Shown here: piece after piece, positions 50,553 through 59,256 of the stretch
Layout: each line of letters opens with the position of its first letter
How positions within the stretch are numbered: the stretch's first letter is position 1
Source: an uncultured Alphaproteobacteria bacterium
GTDB taxonomy: Bacteria; Pseudomonadota; Alphaproteobacteria; Rhizobiales; Beijerinckiaceae
NCBI GenBank assembly: GCA_937988775.1
Contig: CALKHP010000030.1
Coordinates: forward strand, 248,001-312,000
Reading direction: 5' to 3'
DNA: 64,000 nt
Translations under genes and position numbers: made by a program
Notes under the pieces: model-generated
What the model saw: the letters and a program-made list of their open reading frames with translations, nothing else
What the model was told of the DNA's origin: nothing
Database searches by the model: none

Positions 50553-51216
50553 GGATGACGTATCCCGCGCCGCGCACGGTATGCAGCAGGGTCTTCTCGA
50601 AATTGCGGTCGATCTTCGAGCGCAGCCGCGAGACGTGCACGTCGATGACATTGGTCTGCGGATCGAAATGGTAGTCCCACACGTTCTCCAGCAGCATGGT
50701 GCGCGTCACGACCTGGTCGGCATGGCGCATCAGGTATTCGAGCAGGCGGTATTCGCGCGGTTGCAGGTCGATTTCCTCGCCGCCACGCGTCACGCGATGC
50801 GACAACCGGTCTAGCACGAGGTCGCCGACACGATACACCGTCTCGGCGGCTTGCGGGCTCTTGCGGCGCGACAGCACCTCGACGCGGGCGAGCAACTCGG
50901 AAAAGGCATAGGGTTTGGTGAGGTAATCGTCGCCGCCGGCGCGCAGGCCCTTGACGCGGTCATCGACCTGGCCGAGCGCCGACAGGATCAGCACCGGCGT
51001 CTCGATCTTCTGCTCGCGCAGGCCGCCGATCAGCGACAGGCCGTCGAGCTTGGGCAGCATGCGGTCGACGATGAGCACGTCGTAACCGTTCTCGGTGGCG
51101 AGCGCGTAACCGTCGAGGCCGTCGGCGGCGTGGTCGGGCGCGTGGCCTGCTTCCCGCAGGGCCTTGACGAGATAAGCCGCAGCTTCGCGGTCGTCCTCAA
51201 CGATCAGGATTCGCAT
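50536..51216 (-). CDS. OmpR/PhoB-family response regulator
   Basis: A 226-residue regulator with an N-terminal receiver domain (ILIVEDDREAAAYL; phospho-acceptor D51 in VLIVDRMLPKLDG; K near 101 in YLTKPYAF) and a C-terminal winged helix (VLDRLSHRVTRGGEEIDLQP, RLLEYLMRHADQVVTRTMLL, VIDVHVSRLRSKID). It overlaps its kinase gene. Promoter and target are unknown; the gene is cut off from ccmH by a strong hairpin at 51247-51278. Confidence 0.92.
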   Translation of the reverse strand: MRILIVEDDREAAAYLVKALREAGHAPDHAADGLDGYALATENGYDVLIVDRMLPKLDGLSLIGGLREQKIETPVLILSALGQVDDRVKGLRAGGDDYLTKPYAFSELLARVEVLSRRKSPQAAETVYRVGDLVLDRLSHRVTRGGEEIDLQPREYRLLEYLMRHADQVVTRTMLLENVWDYHFDPQTNVIDVHVSRLRSKIDRNFEKTLLHTVRGAGYVIRDGAR

Positions 51217-51246
51217 CGCGCCAGCCTACACGTTCCGAAACAAAAT

Positions 51247-51278
51247 GGGCAGGCCGGTGGGGCACTTCCGGCCTGCCC
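51247..51278 (-). terminator. Hairpin terminating the ccm operon
   Basis: GGGCAGGCCGG at 51247-51257 pairs with CCGGCCTGCCC at 51268-51278 around a 10-base loop. Read on the minus strand, the hairpin is followed by ATTTTGTTT and lies downstream of ccmH (stop 51429) and just before the response regulator gene (start 51216). It most likely ends ccmI-E-F-H transcripts. Confidence 0.72.
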
Positions 51279-51428
51279 TGCCCATTGAAGGGCTTTATTC
51301 CGCGCTTTCCCGATGCGGCGGGGGCGACAATGCTGCGAACTGGTCAACCGCGGAACGAGGTCAGATTGGCCCAGCCGGGTTTTCAGGCAGGTGGCCGCCG
51401 CATGAAAGATTTGTAATGTGCCGGCCTG

Positions 51429-51899
51429 TCAGCTTTCGCCGAGCACGCGATCGAGCGCGCGCTGCTCGTCCTCGCTCAGCGGCGCGGGCGGCATTGCCGT
51501 CTTGCGGCGGCCCGCCAACACGATGCCGATCACGCCACCGAGCAGGGCAATGAAAGGCAGCAGCCACAGAAGGACGGTGTTCCAGGCGAAGGGCGGCTTG
51601 AGCAGCACGAATTCGCCATAGCGCGCGACGAGGAATTTCCGGATGGCGGCGTTGCTGTCACCCGCCTTGATGCGCTCGCGCACCAGCAGGCGCAGGTCGC
51701 GGGCGAGCGGCGCCTCCGAATCGTCGATCGACTGGTTCTGGCACACGAGGCAGCGCAATTCCTGCGAGATATGGCGGGCGCGCGCCTCCTGTGCCGGGTC
51801 GGGCAGCATCTCGTCGGGCTGCACCGCGAAGGCGCCGGAGGCGCTCAGCACGAGCAGGCCGGCGAGCAGCACCGAAGCCCAGTGCCGGGGGCGCCTCAC
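51429..51899 (-). CDS. ccmH: Cytochrome c maturation protein CcmH (CycL)
   Basis: CcmH is a membrane-anchored thiol protein that reduces apocytochrome c before heme attachment. The 156-residue product has a signal peptide or anchor (ASVLLAGLLVLSASGAFA), the LRCLVCQNQ motif with C50 and C53, and a C-terminal membrane segment (FAWNTVLLWLLPFIALLGGV). GTG at 51899 overlaps the ccmF stop as GTGA and is preferred over any start further upstream, which would lie inside ccmF. Confidence 0.94.
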   Translation of the reverse strand: MRRPRHWASVLLAGLLVLSASGAFAVQPDEMLPDPAQEARARHISQELRCLVCQNQSIDDSEAPLARDLRLLVRERIKAGDSNAAIRKFLVARYGEFVLLKPPFAWNTVLLWLLPFIALLGGVIGIVLAGRRKTAMPPAPLSEDEQRALDRVLGES

Positions 51900-53878
51900 G
51901 CCGGAACCTTCGCCGGTTTGTGGGCACGCGTGCGGGTCGGGATGCCGATGCGCAGCCGCTTGTCGGCCAGCGACAGCACGCCGCCGAGCGCCATCACGAC
52001 GCAGCCGAGCCAGATCAGCAGGATCATCGGTTTCCAATAGGCCCTGACCGCGATGGCGTTCGCCCCCTCGGCCTCGCCGAGCGCGAGGTAAAGCTGGCTG
52101 AAGCCGCGCGTCAGGCGCGCCGTCTCGTTGGTCGGCGTCTGCTGGGCGTTGTAGACGCGCCGCGCCGGTTCGAGCCGGCCGATGACGATGCCGGCCTCGT
52201 CGCGCACCGTGAAGCGCGCGACGGTGGCGCGATAATTCGGCCCGGTCACCGGATAAAGCCCGTCAAGCGTGATCGTTTGCGGGCCGACGGTGACGCTCTG
52301 GCCGGGCGAGACGGCCAGGATATGCTCCTGCTCGAAGGCGGTGGCGGCAATGCCGATGACCAGCATGCCGACGCCGGCATGGGCGATGGCGCTGCCCCAG
52401 GCCGAGCGCGGCAGGCCGAACAGGCGGCGCAACACGGCGCCCATGCCGCCGCCGGCGCGGCTGGCGCGCAGCCACAATTCGCTCAGCGCGCCGACGATCA
52501 GGAAGGCCCCGATGCCGATGCCGATCGGCGCCATGACCGGGCCGCCCGTCGTCATGGCGACGGTGGCGATGCCGACGAGGATCGCGAACACCAATACCAG
52601 TAACAGCCTCTGGCATACGCCGAGCAGGTCGCCGCGCTTCCAGGCGAGTTGCTGGCCGATCGGGATGGCGAGCACCAGCGGCAAGGTCAGCGGCAACATC
52701 GTCGCGACGAAGAATGGCGGGCCGACCGAGATTTTCTCGCCGTTCCACGCCTCCAGCAGCAGCGGATAGAGCGTGCCGGTGAACACCGCGACGCAGGCCG
52801 CGGTCAGGAACAGGTTGTTGAACACCAGCGCGCCCTCGCGCGACACCGGCGCGAACAGGCCGCCCTGCGCCAGCAACGGCGCGCGCCAGGCAAACAGCGC
52901 CAGGCCGCCGCCGATGAACACGCACAGGATGATCAGGATGAACACGCCGCGCGCCGGATCGGTGGCGAACGTGTGCACCGAGGTCAGCACGCCCGAGCGC
53001 ACCAGGAAGGTGCCGAGCAGCGACAGCGAGAAGGTGATGACCGCGAGCAGGATGGTCCAGACCTTCAGCGCGCCGCGCTTCTCCATGACGATCGCCGAAT
53101 GCAACAGCGCCGTGCCGGTGAGCCATGGCATCAGCGAGGCATTCTCGACCGGGTCCCAGAACCACCAGCCGCCCCAGCCGAGCTCGTAATAGGCCCAGTA
53201 CGAGCCCATGGCGATGCCGAGCGTCAGGAAGATCCAGGCGAGCAGAATCCATGGCCGGACATGGCGCGCCCAGGCGGCATCGAGCCGGCCGTCGATCAGC
53301 GCGGCGGCGGCGAACGAGAACGCGATCGAGAAGCCGACATAGCCGGCATAGAGCAGCGGCGGATGCACGGCGAGGCCGAGATCCTGCAGGATCGGGTTGA
53401 GGTCGCGGCCCTCGAGCGGCGCCGGCGACAGCCTGGCGAACGGGTTCGAGCTCAGCAGCATGAACAGCAGGAAGGCGACGGCGATCGAGGCCTGCACGGC
53501 CAGCGTATTGGCGCGCAGCCGCTCCGGCATATCGGGCGAGAATATCGCCACCAGCGCGCCGAACAGCGCCAGGATCAGCACCCAGAGCAGCATCGAGCCT
53601 TCGTGATTGCCCCAGACACTGGTGAATTTGTAGATGAGCGGCTGCTGCGAATGCGAATTCTGGAAGACGTTGAGCACCGAGAAATCGGACACGACATAGG
53701 CATAGGTCAGGGCGACGAAGGCGCCGGCGACCAGCACCAGTTGCAGCACCGCGGCCGAGCGGCCGATCGCCATCAGCGCGGCGTCGCCGTTGCGCGCGCC
53801 GACCAGCGGCAGCACCATCTGCACCAGCGCCACCGCCAGCGCCAGCACGAGGGCGAAATGGCCAAGCTCGACGATCAT
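51896..53878 (-). CDS. ccmF: Heme lyase CcmF (CycK)
   Basis: CcmF is the integral membrane heme lyase that transfers heme from CcmE to apocytochrome c. The 660-residue product is a multi-span membrane protein with the tryptophan-rich motif GWGGWWFWDPVENASLMPWL and conserved histidines in WGNHEGSMLLWVL, LVVHPPLLYAGYVG-like and TGTALLHSAIVMEKR. Residues 40-640 cover the family. It overlaps ccmE and ccmH at both ends by four-base stop/start overlaps, so all four genes form one unit. Confidence 0.95.
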   Translation of the reverse strand: MIVELGHFALVLALAVALVQMVLPLVGARNGDAALMAIGRSAAVLQLVLVAGAFVALTYAYVVSDFSVLNVFQNSHSQQPLIYKFTSVWGNHEGSMLLWVLILALFGALVAIFSPDMPERLRANTLAVQASIAVAFLLFMLLSSNPFARLSPAPLEGRDLNPILQDLGLAVHPPLLYAGYVGFSIAFSFAAAALIDGRLDAAWARHVRPWILLAWIFLTLGIAMGSYWAYYELGWGGWWFWDPVENASLMPWLTGTALLHSAIVMEKRGALKVWTILLAVITFSLSLLGTFLVRSGVLTSVHTFATDPARGVFILIILCVFIGGGLALFAWRAPLLAQGGLFAPVSREGALVFNNLFLTAACVAVFTGTLYPLLLEAWNGEKISVGPPFFVATMLPLTLPLVLAIPIGQQLAWKRGDLLGVCQRLLLVLVFAILVGIATVAMTTGGPVMAPIGIGIGAFLIVGALSELWLRASRAGGGMGAVLRRLFGLPRSAWGSAIAHAGVGMLVIGIAATAFEQEHILAVSPGQSVTVGPQTITLDGLYPVTGPNYRATVARFTVRDEAGIVIGRLEPARRVYNAQQTPTNETARLTRGFSQLYLALGEAEGANAIAVRAYWKPMILLIWLGCVVMALGGVLSLADKRLRIGIPTRTRAHKPAKVPA

Positions 53879-54363
53879 TGGGTCTTTGCTCCTGCCGGAG
53901 CCGCGTGGCCGGGCACCGGATTGCCATCCTGGCCCTCCTGCCAGCGCCCCTGCTTCTTCAGGGCGTCGGCGACCTCGCGCGGCATGTATTTCTCGTCATG
54001 ACGGGCGAGCACGGTATCGGCCGTGAAGCTGCCGTCGCCTTGCAGCACGCCCTCGGCGACGACGCCCTGCCCCTCCCGGAACAGGTCCGGCAGGATGCCG
54101 GTGAAGCGCACCGGCAGCGAGCCGTTGCCATCGGTCACCTTGAAGGCGACGTGCTGGCCGTCGGTTTTCTCGACCGTGCCGGCCTCGACCAGCCCGCCGA
54201 TGCGCAGGCGCGTGCCGGGCGCGATCTTCTCGGCCGTGATCTCGCTCGGGCTCTTGAAGAAGGTGATGGAGCTGTTGAGCTGCGTCAGGATCAGCGCCAC
54301 CGCGCCGGCGAGCACGAGGCCGGCCGCAGCGATCAGAACGAGGCGCCGTTGCTTGCGGGTCAT
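53875..54363 (-). CDS. ccmE: Cytochrome c maturation heme chaperone CcmE (CycJ)
   Basis: CcmE binds heme covalently and carries it to CcmF. The 162-residue product has an N-terminal membrane anchor (RRLVLIAAAGLVLAGAVALIL), an OB-fold with FKSPSEI and RFTGILPDLFREGQGVVAEG, and the heme-binding H122 in LARHDEKYMP, with the Tyr ligand following. ATG at 54363 overlaps the ccmI stop. Confidence 0.96.
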   Translation of the reverse strand: MTRKQRRLVLIAAAGLVLAGAVALILTQLNSSITFFKSPSEITAEKIAPGTRLRIGGLVEAGTVEKTDGQHVAFKVTDGNGSLPVRFTGILPDLFREGQGVVAEGVLQGDGSFTADTVLARHDEKYMPREVADALKKQGRWQEGQDGNPVPGHAAPAGAKTQ

Positions 54364-55469
54364 GGCTGACGACCATCCGTGTTGTCGGCGATGCCGAGAT
54401 CGGCAATCGCGGTATCGAGGGCTGCCAGCGCGGCGGCGTCCCCGGCGAGCGCGGTGCGCGCGCGTTGCAGCGTGGCGTGAACCTTGTCGGTTTCGCGCAA
54501 CACGGCATAGGCGCGCACCAGCCGGCCCCATTCCTGCGCGCTGCCGCCATCGGAGGTCAAGCGCGCATCGAGCCCCTGCACCATGGCGCGGATCTGCTGC
54601 TGCTGTTCGGCCGGCGGCAGGGCGGCGATGGCCTCGCCCCCCTTCGGCACCGCCGCCGCGCCTGCGAGGCGCGCGATCTCCTGACCGAACCGGGTAACCT
54701 GCGCCGGATCGCGCGTATCCTTGCGCATCGCTTCCAGCATGGCGATGGCTTTCGGCTTGTCGCCGTCCTGCTCGGCGGCGCGCGCCAGATAGAAGCGTGC
54801 CTTGAGCAGGCCCGGCTCCAGCACCAGCGCGCGCTCGAACGCCTTGCGGGCATCGGCATTGACGATGCCTTGCTGCTCGGCGGTCAGCGCCTCGCCGTAA
54901 TCGGCTTGCAGACCGGCCGTCTCCGGCAGCAGCCGCAGGGCGCTGGCAAAACTGCGCGCCGCATCGTCATAGCGGCCGATGCGCATGTAGACCGGCGCGA
55001 TGATCGCATAGCCCTTGCCGTCATTCGGCTGTTCGGCGAGATGATGCTCGATGCGGGCGATCGCGGTCGGCAGGTCCATTTTGGCCGGATCGGCATCGAG
55101 CCGCGCGGCCAACGGCGCCTCGGGCATGCCGGGCGAGCCGAGGCGGGCATAGAGCGGCAGGGCGATGGCGGGGATGGCGACAAGCACGGCGACGGCGCCG
55201 AACCGGCGCGCGCCGTTGCTCGCCTGCAAGGCACGCGGCTCAAGCCGCGTCGCGGCGAGCAGGCGGCGCGACGCTTCGAGGCGCGCCGTCTCGGCCTCGG
55301 CCGGGGCGATCTGGCCGAGCGCGAGTTGCCGGTCGATCTCGGCCTGCTGCTCGCGATAGAACGCGGCATCGACCGTGGTCTCGCGGGCAACCGGGCGCAC
55401 GCGCAGCGCCCTGAGCAGCACGAACAGGCTCAGGCCGAGGAGGATGGCGATAGGGACCCAGACAGGCAT
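54360..55469 (-). CDS. ccmI: Cytochrome c biogenesis protein CcmI (CycH)
   Basis: CcmI presents apocytochrome c to the heme lyase through a TPR domain. The 369-residue product has two N-terminal membrane segments (about residues 3-23, WVPIAILLGLSLFVLLRAL, and 89-107, FGAVAVLVAIPAIALPLYAR), with a cytosolic loop (AFYREQQAEIDRQLALGQI) between them, then periplasmic TPR repeats (YAIIAPVYMRIGRYDDAARS, FERALVLEPGLLKARFYLAR). It is the first gene of the ccm operon here; ccmABC are elsewhere. Confidence 0.93.
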   Translation of the reverse strand: MPVWVPIAILLGLSLFVLLRALRVRPVARETTVDAAFYREQQAEIDRQLALGQIAPAEAETARLEASRRLLAATRLEPRALQASNGARRFGAVAVLVAIPAIALPLYARLGSPGMPEAPLAARLDADPAKMDLPTAIARIEHHLAEQPNDGKGYAIIAPVYMRIGRYDDAARSFASALRLLPETAGLQADYGEALTAEQQGIVNADARKAFERALVLEPGLLKARFYLARAAEQDGDKPKAIAMLEAMRKDTRDPAQVTRFGQEIARLAGAAAVPKGGEAIAALPPAEQQQQIRAMVQGLDARLTSDGGSAQEWGRLVRAYAVLRETDKVHATLQRARTALAGDAAALAALDTAIADLGIADNTDGRQP

Positions 55470-55556
55470 TCCCCTTCGCTAGCCTGTTCTTTCGCTGGCG
55501 TCATCTCGCCATCTGGCCGCAGGCAGGCAGGAAACGGCTTTCATCGATAGCCCGGA

Positions 55557-56963
55557 TCACGCCTTGTCGTCGATGGCCGGCAAGGTCACGCTGACGGCGA
55601 GCCCGCCGCCCGGGCCGTCGCCGAGCGACAGCGTGCCGGCATACATGGTGGCGATGTCCTGCACGATGGACAGGCCGAGGCCGGAGCCCGGCTTGCTTTC
55701 ATCGAGCCGGCGCCCGCGCTGCACCGCCTCGCCGCGCATCTCAGGCGGCAGGCCCGGCCCGTCATCGACGACAGCGAAGGCGATCATGCTGCGGCCGCCA
55801 ACCTGCCCGGGCAGCCGGCGGGCGCTGATGACGACCTCGCGTCTCGCCCATTTGCCGGCATTGTCGGCGAGATTGCCGAGCACCTCCTCGAGATCCTGGC
55901 GCTCGCCCCGGAAGGTCAGCCCGGGATCGGCCTCGAACCGGAAGGTCACGCCCCTCTCGGCGTGAATACGGGAAAACGCGCGCACCAGCCGCGTCAGCAC
56001 CGGTTCGACCGGCGTGCTGGCGCCGATGGCGACGGCGCGGGTCGCCGCGCGCGCCCGGTCGAGATAATGCTGGACCTGATCGTTCATCAGCGCGCTCTGC
56101 TCGCGCACCTTGGCGGCGAGCGGCCCCTTGGCCGTCTCCGCCTCGTTCATCAGCACGCTAAGCGGTGTCTTGAGGGCATGGGCGAGATTGCCGACCTGCG
56201 TGCGCGCGCGTTCGACGATCTCGCGATTGGTGCTGACAAGCTGGTTGAGTTCCTCGGTCAGCGGCGCGATCTCGGTCGGGAAATGGCCCTCGATGCGATC
56301 GGCCTCGCCGCGGCGGATCGCGGCCAGCGCGCGGCGCAACTGGCCGACCGGGCGCAGGCCGAAACGGACCTGCAAGGTGGCCGAGCCGAGCAAGGCCAGC
56401 GCCAGCACGCCGAAGGTCACGACCAGCGCCCAGTTGAAGCTGCGCACCTCGTCATTGACCTCGGTCGGGTCGGCGGCGACGGCGACGAGGTAGCGGCCCT
56501 GCTCGCCAATATCGATATAGCTCTCGACCATGCGCAGCGGGCGGTCGTCGACGCCGGTGGCGACCACGGTGCGCGCGCGGGCGAAGGGCTGCTTGCCGCT
56601 GGCATCGCCATGCGGCAGGCGGCCGGCGAACAGCGAGGGAGAGACCTGGACATCGACCGTCTGGCTGTTGTCGGGCGACAGCTTCGTCACCTGCCAGTAC
56701 CAGCCCGAGAGCGGCGTGCGGAAGCGCGGCTCGCCGAGATCGCCGAGCGTGCTGCGATCGCCGCTGTCGCTGTTGACGGCGACGTCGGCGATCAGCGCCT
56801 TCATGTAGATATCGAGCTGGTCATCGAAGGTGCGCACCGCGTAGTTGCTGTGCAGCGCCGAAAGAACGAGCCCCGACACGAGCAGGATGGCGAGCGTCAG
56901 CGTCGCGGCGCTGGCGAACAGGCGCCGCGCCAGCGAATCGCGCCCGGCGAGGCGCCAGTCCAT
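55557..56963 (-). CDS. feuQ: Sensor histidine kinase FeuQ-like (PhoQ family)
   Basis: A 468-residue kinase of the group paired with FeuP/PhoP-type regulators. Membrane segments lie near residues 20-38 and 178-197, with a periplasmic sensor between. The H-box has H262 in NLAHALKTPLSVLMNEAE, and the ATPase part shows NLADNAGKWA, DDGPGLP and GSGLGLSIVQ. HALKTPL is typical for the PhoQ group rather than common HisKA. It begins 3 bases after feuP ends and precedes ccmI, an order found in rhizobia. In S. meliloti FeuPQ controls cyclic glucan export in response to osmolarity; whether the target is the same here is not shown. Confidence 0.87.
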   Translation of the reverse strand: MDWRLAGRDSLARRLFASAATLTLAILLVSGLVLSALHSNYAVRTFDDQLDIYMKALIADVAVNSDSGDRSTLGDLGEPRFRTPLSGWYWQVTKLSPDNSQTVDVQVSPSLFAGRLPHGDASGKQPFARARTVVATGVDDRPLRMVESYIDIGEQGRYLVAVAADPTEVNDEVRSFNWALVVTFGVLALALLGSATLQVRFGLRPVGQLRRALAAIRRGEADRIEGHFPTEIAPLTEELNQLVSTNREIVERARTQVGNLAHALKTPLSVLMNEAETAKGPLAAKVREQSALMNDQVQHYLDRARAATRAVAIGASTPVEPVLTRLVRAFSRIHAERGVTFRFEADPGLTFRGERQDLEEVLGNLADNAGKWARREVVISARRLPGQVGGRSMIAFAVVDDGPGLPPEMRGEAVQRGRRLDESKPGSGLGLSIVQDIATMYAGTLSLGDGPGGGLAVSVTLPAIDDKA

Positions 56964-56966
56964 GGG

Positions 56967-57644
56967 CTAGGCCGCCGGAGCGCCGCCGGGCGGCTCGCAA
57001 AGATAGCCGAGGCCGCGCACCGTCTGGATGACATCGACGCCGAGCTTGCGGCGCAGCCGGCCGACGAAAACCTCGATCGTGTTCGAATCGCGATCGAAAT
57101 CCTGATCGTAAAGATGCTCGACCAGTTCGCTGCGCGACACCACCCTGCCCTGATGGTGCATCAGGTAGGAGAGCAGGCGATATTCATGCGAGGTGAGCTT
57201 GACCGCCGCGCCATCGACGACGACCCGGCTCGAGCGCGTATCGAGCGTCACCGGGCCGTAGGTCAGCTCGCTGGTGGCGTGGCCGGTGGCGCGGCGCAGC
57301 AGGGCGCGGACGCGGGCGAGGATTTCTTCCATATGGAAGGGCTTGGGCACGTAATCGTCGGCGCCGGCATCGAAACCCTCGACCTTGTCGCTCCAGCGGT
57401 CGCGCGCCGTCAGGATCAGCACCGGCATGACACGGCCGTCGCGGCGCCATCGCTCCAGCACGGCGATGCCGTCGAGCTTCGGCAGCCCGACATCGAGGAT
57501 CACGGCGTCGTAAGGTTCCGTATCGCCGAGGAAATGCCCTTCCTCGCCGTCGAATGCATGATCGACGGCATAGCCGGCATTGGACAGGGCGGTGGAAATC
57601 TGGCGGTTCAGGTCGCGATCATCCTCGACGACGAGCAATCTCAT
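56967..57644 (-). CDS. feuP: Response regulator FeuP-like (PhoP family)
   Basis: A 225-residue OmpR-type regulator. The receiver has LLVVEDDRDLNRQI, phospho-acceptor D51 in VILDVGLPKLDG and YVPKPFHMEEIL; the winged helix has VKLTSHEYRLLSYLMHHQGR, SELVEHLYDQDFDRDSNTIE and VFVGRLRRKLG. The DQDFDRDSNTIEVF block is typical of the rhizobial FeuP/PhoP group. It lies between the PepSY-like gene and feuQ in a compact unit. Confidence 0.88.
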   Translation of the reverse strand: MRLLVVEDDRDLNRQISTALSNAGYAVDHAFDGEEGHFLGDTEPYDAVILDVGLPKLDGIAVLERWRRDGRVMPVLILTARDRWSDKVEGFDAGADDYVPKPFHMEEILARVRALLRRATGHATSELTYGPVTLDTRSSRVVVDGAAVKLTSHEYRLLSYLMHHQGRVVSRSELVEHLYDQDFDRDSNTIEVFVGRLRRKLGVDVIQTVRGLGYLCEPPGGAPAA

Positions 57645-57662
57645 GGCGCTGGCGATCCGTGG

Positions 57663-57965
57663 TCAATGCACGCCGAGGATCTCGGCTGACTTGGCATCGA
57701 CCACAACGCGCGCGACATGTCCATTCTTCGCAAGAATATGCAGCCGATAGACATAGCCGCTCTTGCCCTCGCACAGGCGCGCCGCCAGCAGATCGCCCGA
57801 TGCCTTGCGGCGCGCGGCGGCGATGGCGCTGCGCGGCTGCTGCAGGTGATGGCGCTGCACGGCGGCCGAGGCATCGGCGGGTGCCAGACAACGCGCCTTC
57901 TTGCCGGCATCCGCCGTATCGACGGACGACACCAGGGCCAGCAACAGGACAAGCACAAACTGCAT
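57663..57965 (-). CDS. Small exported PepSY-like protein
   Basis: The 100-residue product has a signal peptide (MQFVLVLLLALVSSVDTADA) and a PepSY-like C-terminal half (YVYRLHILAKNGHVARVVVD, ending AKSAEILGVH). One cysteine lies in ARLCEGKSG and one in KARCLAPAD, spaced so that a disulfide is possible. It is encoded 18 bases upstream of feuP in the same direction, so it probably belongs to the same operon and may act as a periplasmic modulator of FeuQ. That role is inferred from position and from known PepSY-type modulators, not shown. Confidence 0.75.
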   Translation of the reverse strand: MQFVLVLLLALVSSVDTADAGKKARCLAPADASAAVQRHHLQQPRSAIAAARRKASGDLLAARLCEGKSGYVYRLHILAKNGHVARVVVDAKSAEILGVH

Positions 57966-58013
57966 GGCAGTAACATTGCCTGCGCGCCTGAACCCCGCAT
58001 GAACGCCGTTGGC

Positions 58014-58520
58014 TCAGTGCGCTTTCCGGGCGGCGCCGTAATGGGCCGTGAACCATTCCTTGGCGGTGTGCCCGCCCATGTAGAGCGTCAGGTACAGGCT
58101 GGTGAATGACACCAGATCCGACATCGGCACGGCGATGCGCAGCCAGGAGGCCGGCAACAGGGCAAAACCCCAGCAGCCGAGCACGAGCCACATGCCGGCC
58201 GGACGCCAGGCCGAGTAGAACCAGCCCTTGGCGAATTCCTCCTGCGTGGTGCGGGCATAGGCGTCGAGCGACGCCTGCTGCAAGGCGATCCAGGCGGCGG
58301 GCGCGGCCTGCTCGACCTGCTGCAACGCCGCCGCCGCCTTGGCCGGGTCGGCCTTGATGGCGGCGGCTACGGCCGCGGGCGCGTCATCACTGCCGAGCGC
58401 GCCGGCAATCGCGGAGATCGCCGTCGCGGCGATGGTGCCGGCCGGCCCGCCAATGATGCCGCCGAGGATCGGCGCGCCGGCCTTGACGACCTCAGCGGCG
58501 AGATTGGTGAGATCGCTCAT
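58014..58520 (-). CDS. GTA-type holin (three-transmembrane family)
   Basis: The 168-residue product matches the holin family known from gene transfer agents (holin of 3TMs, for gene-transfer release). It has an N-terminal glycine/alanine-rich amphipathic stretch (APILGGIIGGPAGTIAATAI), a middle soluble helix, and C-terminal hydrophobic segments near residues 109-129 (AWRPAGMWLVLGCWGFALLP) and 132-152 (IAVPMSDLVSFTSLYLTLYM), ending GGHTAKEWFTAHYG. It would let the adjacent endolysin reach the cell wall. ATG at 58520 overlaps the endolysin stop by 4 bases. Confidence 0.85.
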   Translation of the reverse strand: MSDLTNLAAEVVKAGAPILGGIIGGPAGTIAATAISAIAGALGSDDAPAAVAAAIKADPAKAAAALQQVEQAAPAAWIALQQASLDAYARTTQEEFAKGWFYSAWRPAGMWLVLGCWGFALLPASWLRIAVPMSDLVSFTSLYLTLYMGGHTAKEWFTAHYGAARKAH

Positions 58521-59236
58521 GATTGCTCTCCCAGGCCGATGGTGGCGTTCAGCGCTTCGGCGCGCGCGCGTTGCGCGAGGGCGTGATGGATCAGGAAGGC
58601 CAGCGCCAGCGCGACGGCGGCCAGCATCGCCGCCAGCACCCAGCCGGAGGCGGTTTGCGTGGCCGCGATCGGCGTGCCCGCCGTGGTGGCGGCGGCACCC
58701 GCCGCCGCGCCTTGCGTCTTGCGCGCCGCATCGCGCGCCTGCCCGGCGAGCACGCTGGGCGCCGCCGCACCGGCGGCAATGGTCAGGGCGAGCGCCTCGC
58801 AGGCGGCGCCGCGCGCGAACCAGCCCCGGCCGAAGGTCGTGAAAGTCTTGAGCCCCTGCCAGAACGCGCGGCGCCTGGCGCAGAGCCATGTCACCGCCGC
58901 GACCGGTTCACCCTGCGGACAGGCCCGCCACCACGAGAGCGCGCGCGCCGGGCCGCTGTTGACGGCGATATCGAACAGGCAGAGATCGGGGCCGGCCGGC
59001 AGCACGTCGCCATCGACGGCATCCCAGTAGCCGCCGCGATAGATCGCGAACAGGTCCGTGTCGGGGATCGCCCTGAGTTCGGCCTTGCCGACCGCCCTGC
59101 CCTTGAAGGCGGCATAGGTGGCTATCGTCACGCCCTTCATCGTCGCGCCGCCGGGGTCGCGCGGGTCGTCGGACCAGCCGCCCTCGTATTTCAGGGTGAA
59201 ATCGAGGATCGGCGAGGGATAATTGGCAGCACTCAT
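58517..59236 (-). CDS. GH108 endolysin with C-terminal membrane segment
   Basis: The 239-residue product starts with a glycoside hydrolase family 108 domain: catalytic E18 in LKYEGGWSDDPRDPGGATMK, and DIAVNSGPARA. A PG_binding_3-like part follows (AFWQGLKTFTTFGRGWFARG). Unlike typical soluble endolysins it ends with a hydrophobic segment at about residues 200-220 (WVLAAMLAAVALALAFLIHH) and a short polar tail. It may therefore be held at the membrane until release. Located directly between the large GTA tail gene and the holin, it is the lysis enzyme of the cluster. Coupled to the holin by ATGA. Confidence 0.86.
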   Translation of the reverse strand: MSAANYPSPILDFTLKYEGGWSDDPRDPGGATMKGVTIATYAAFKGRAVGKAELRAIPDTDLFAIYRGGYWDAVDGDVLPAGPDLCLFDIAVNSGPARALSWWRACPQGEPVAAVTWLCARRRAFWQGLKTFTTFGRGWFARGAACEALALTIAAGAAAPSVLAGQARDAARKTQGAAAGAAATTAGTPIAATQTASGWVLAAMLAAVALALAFLIHHALAQRARAEALNATIGLGEQS

Positions 59237-59256
59237 GGTCGATGGCTCCAGACATG

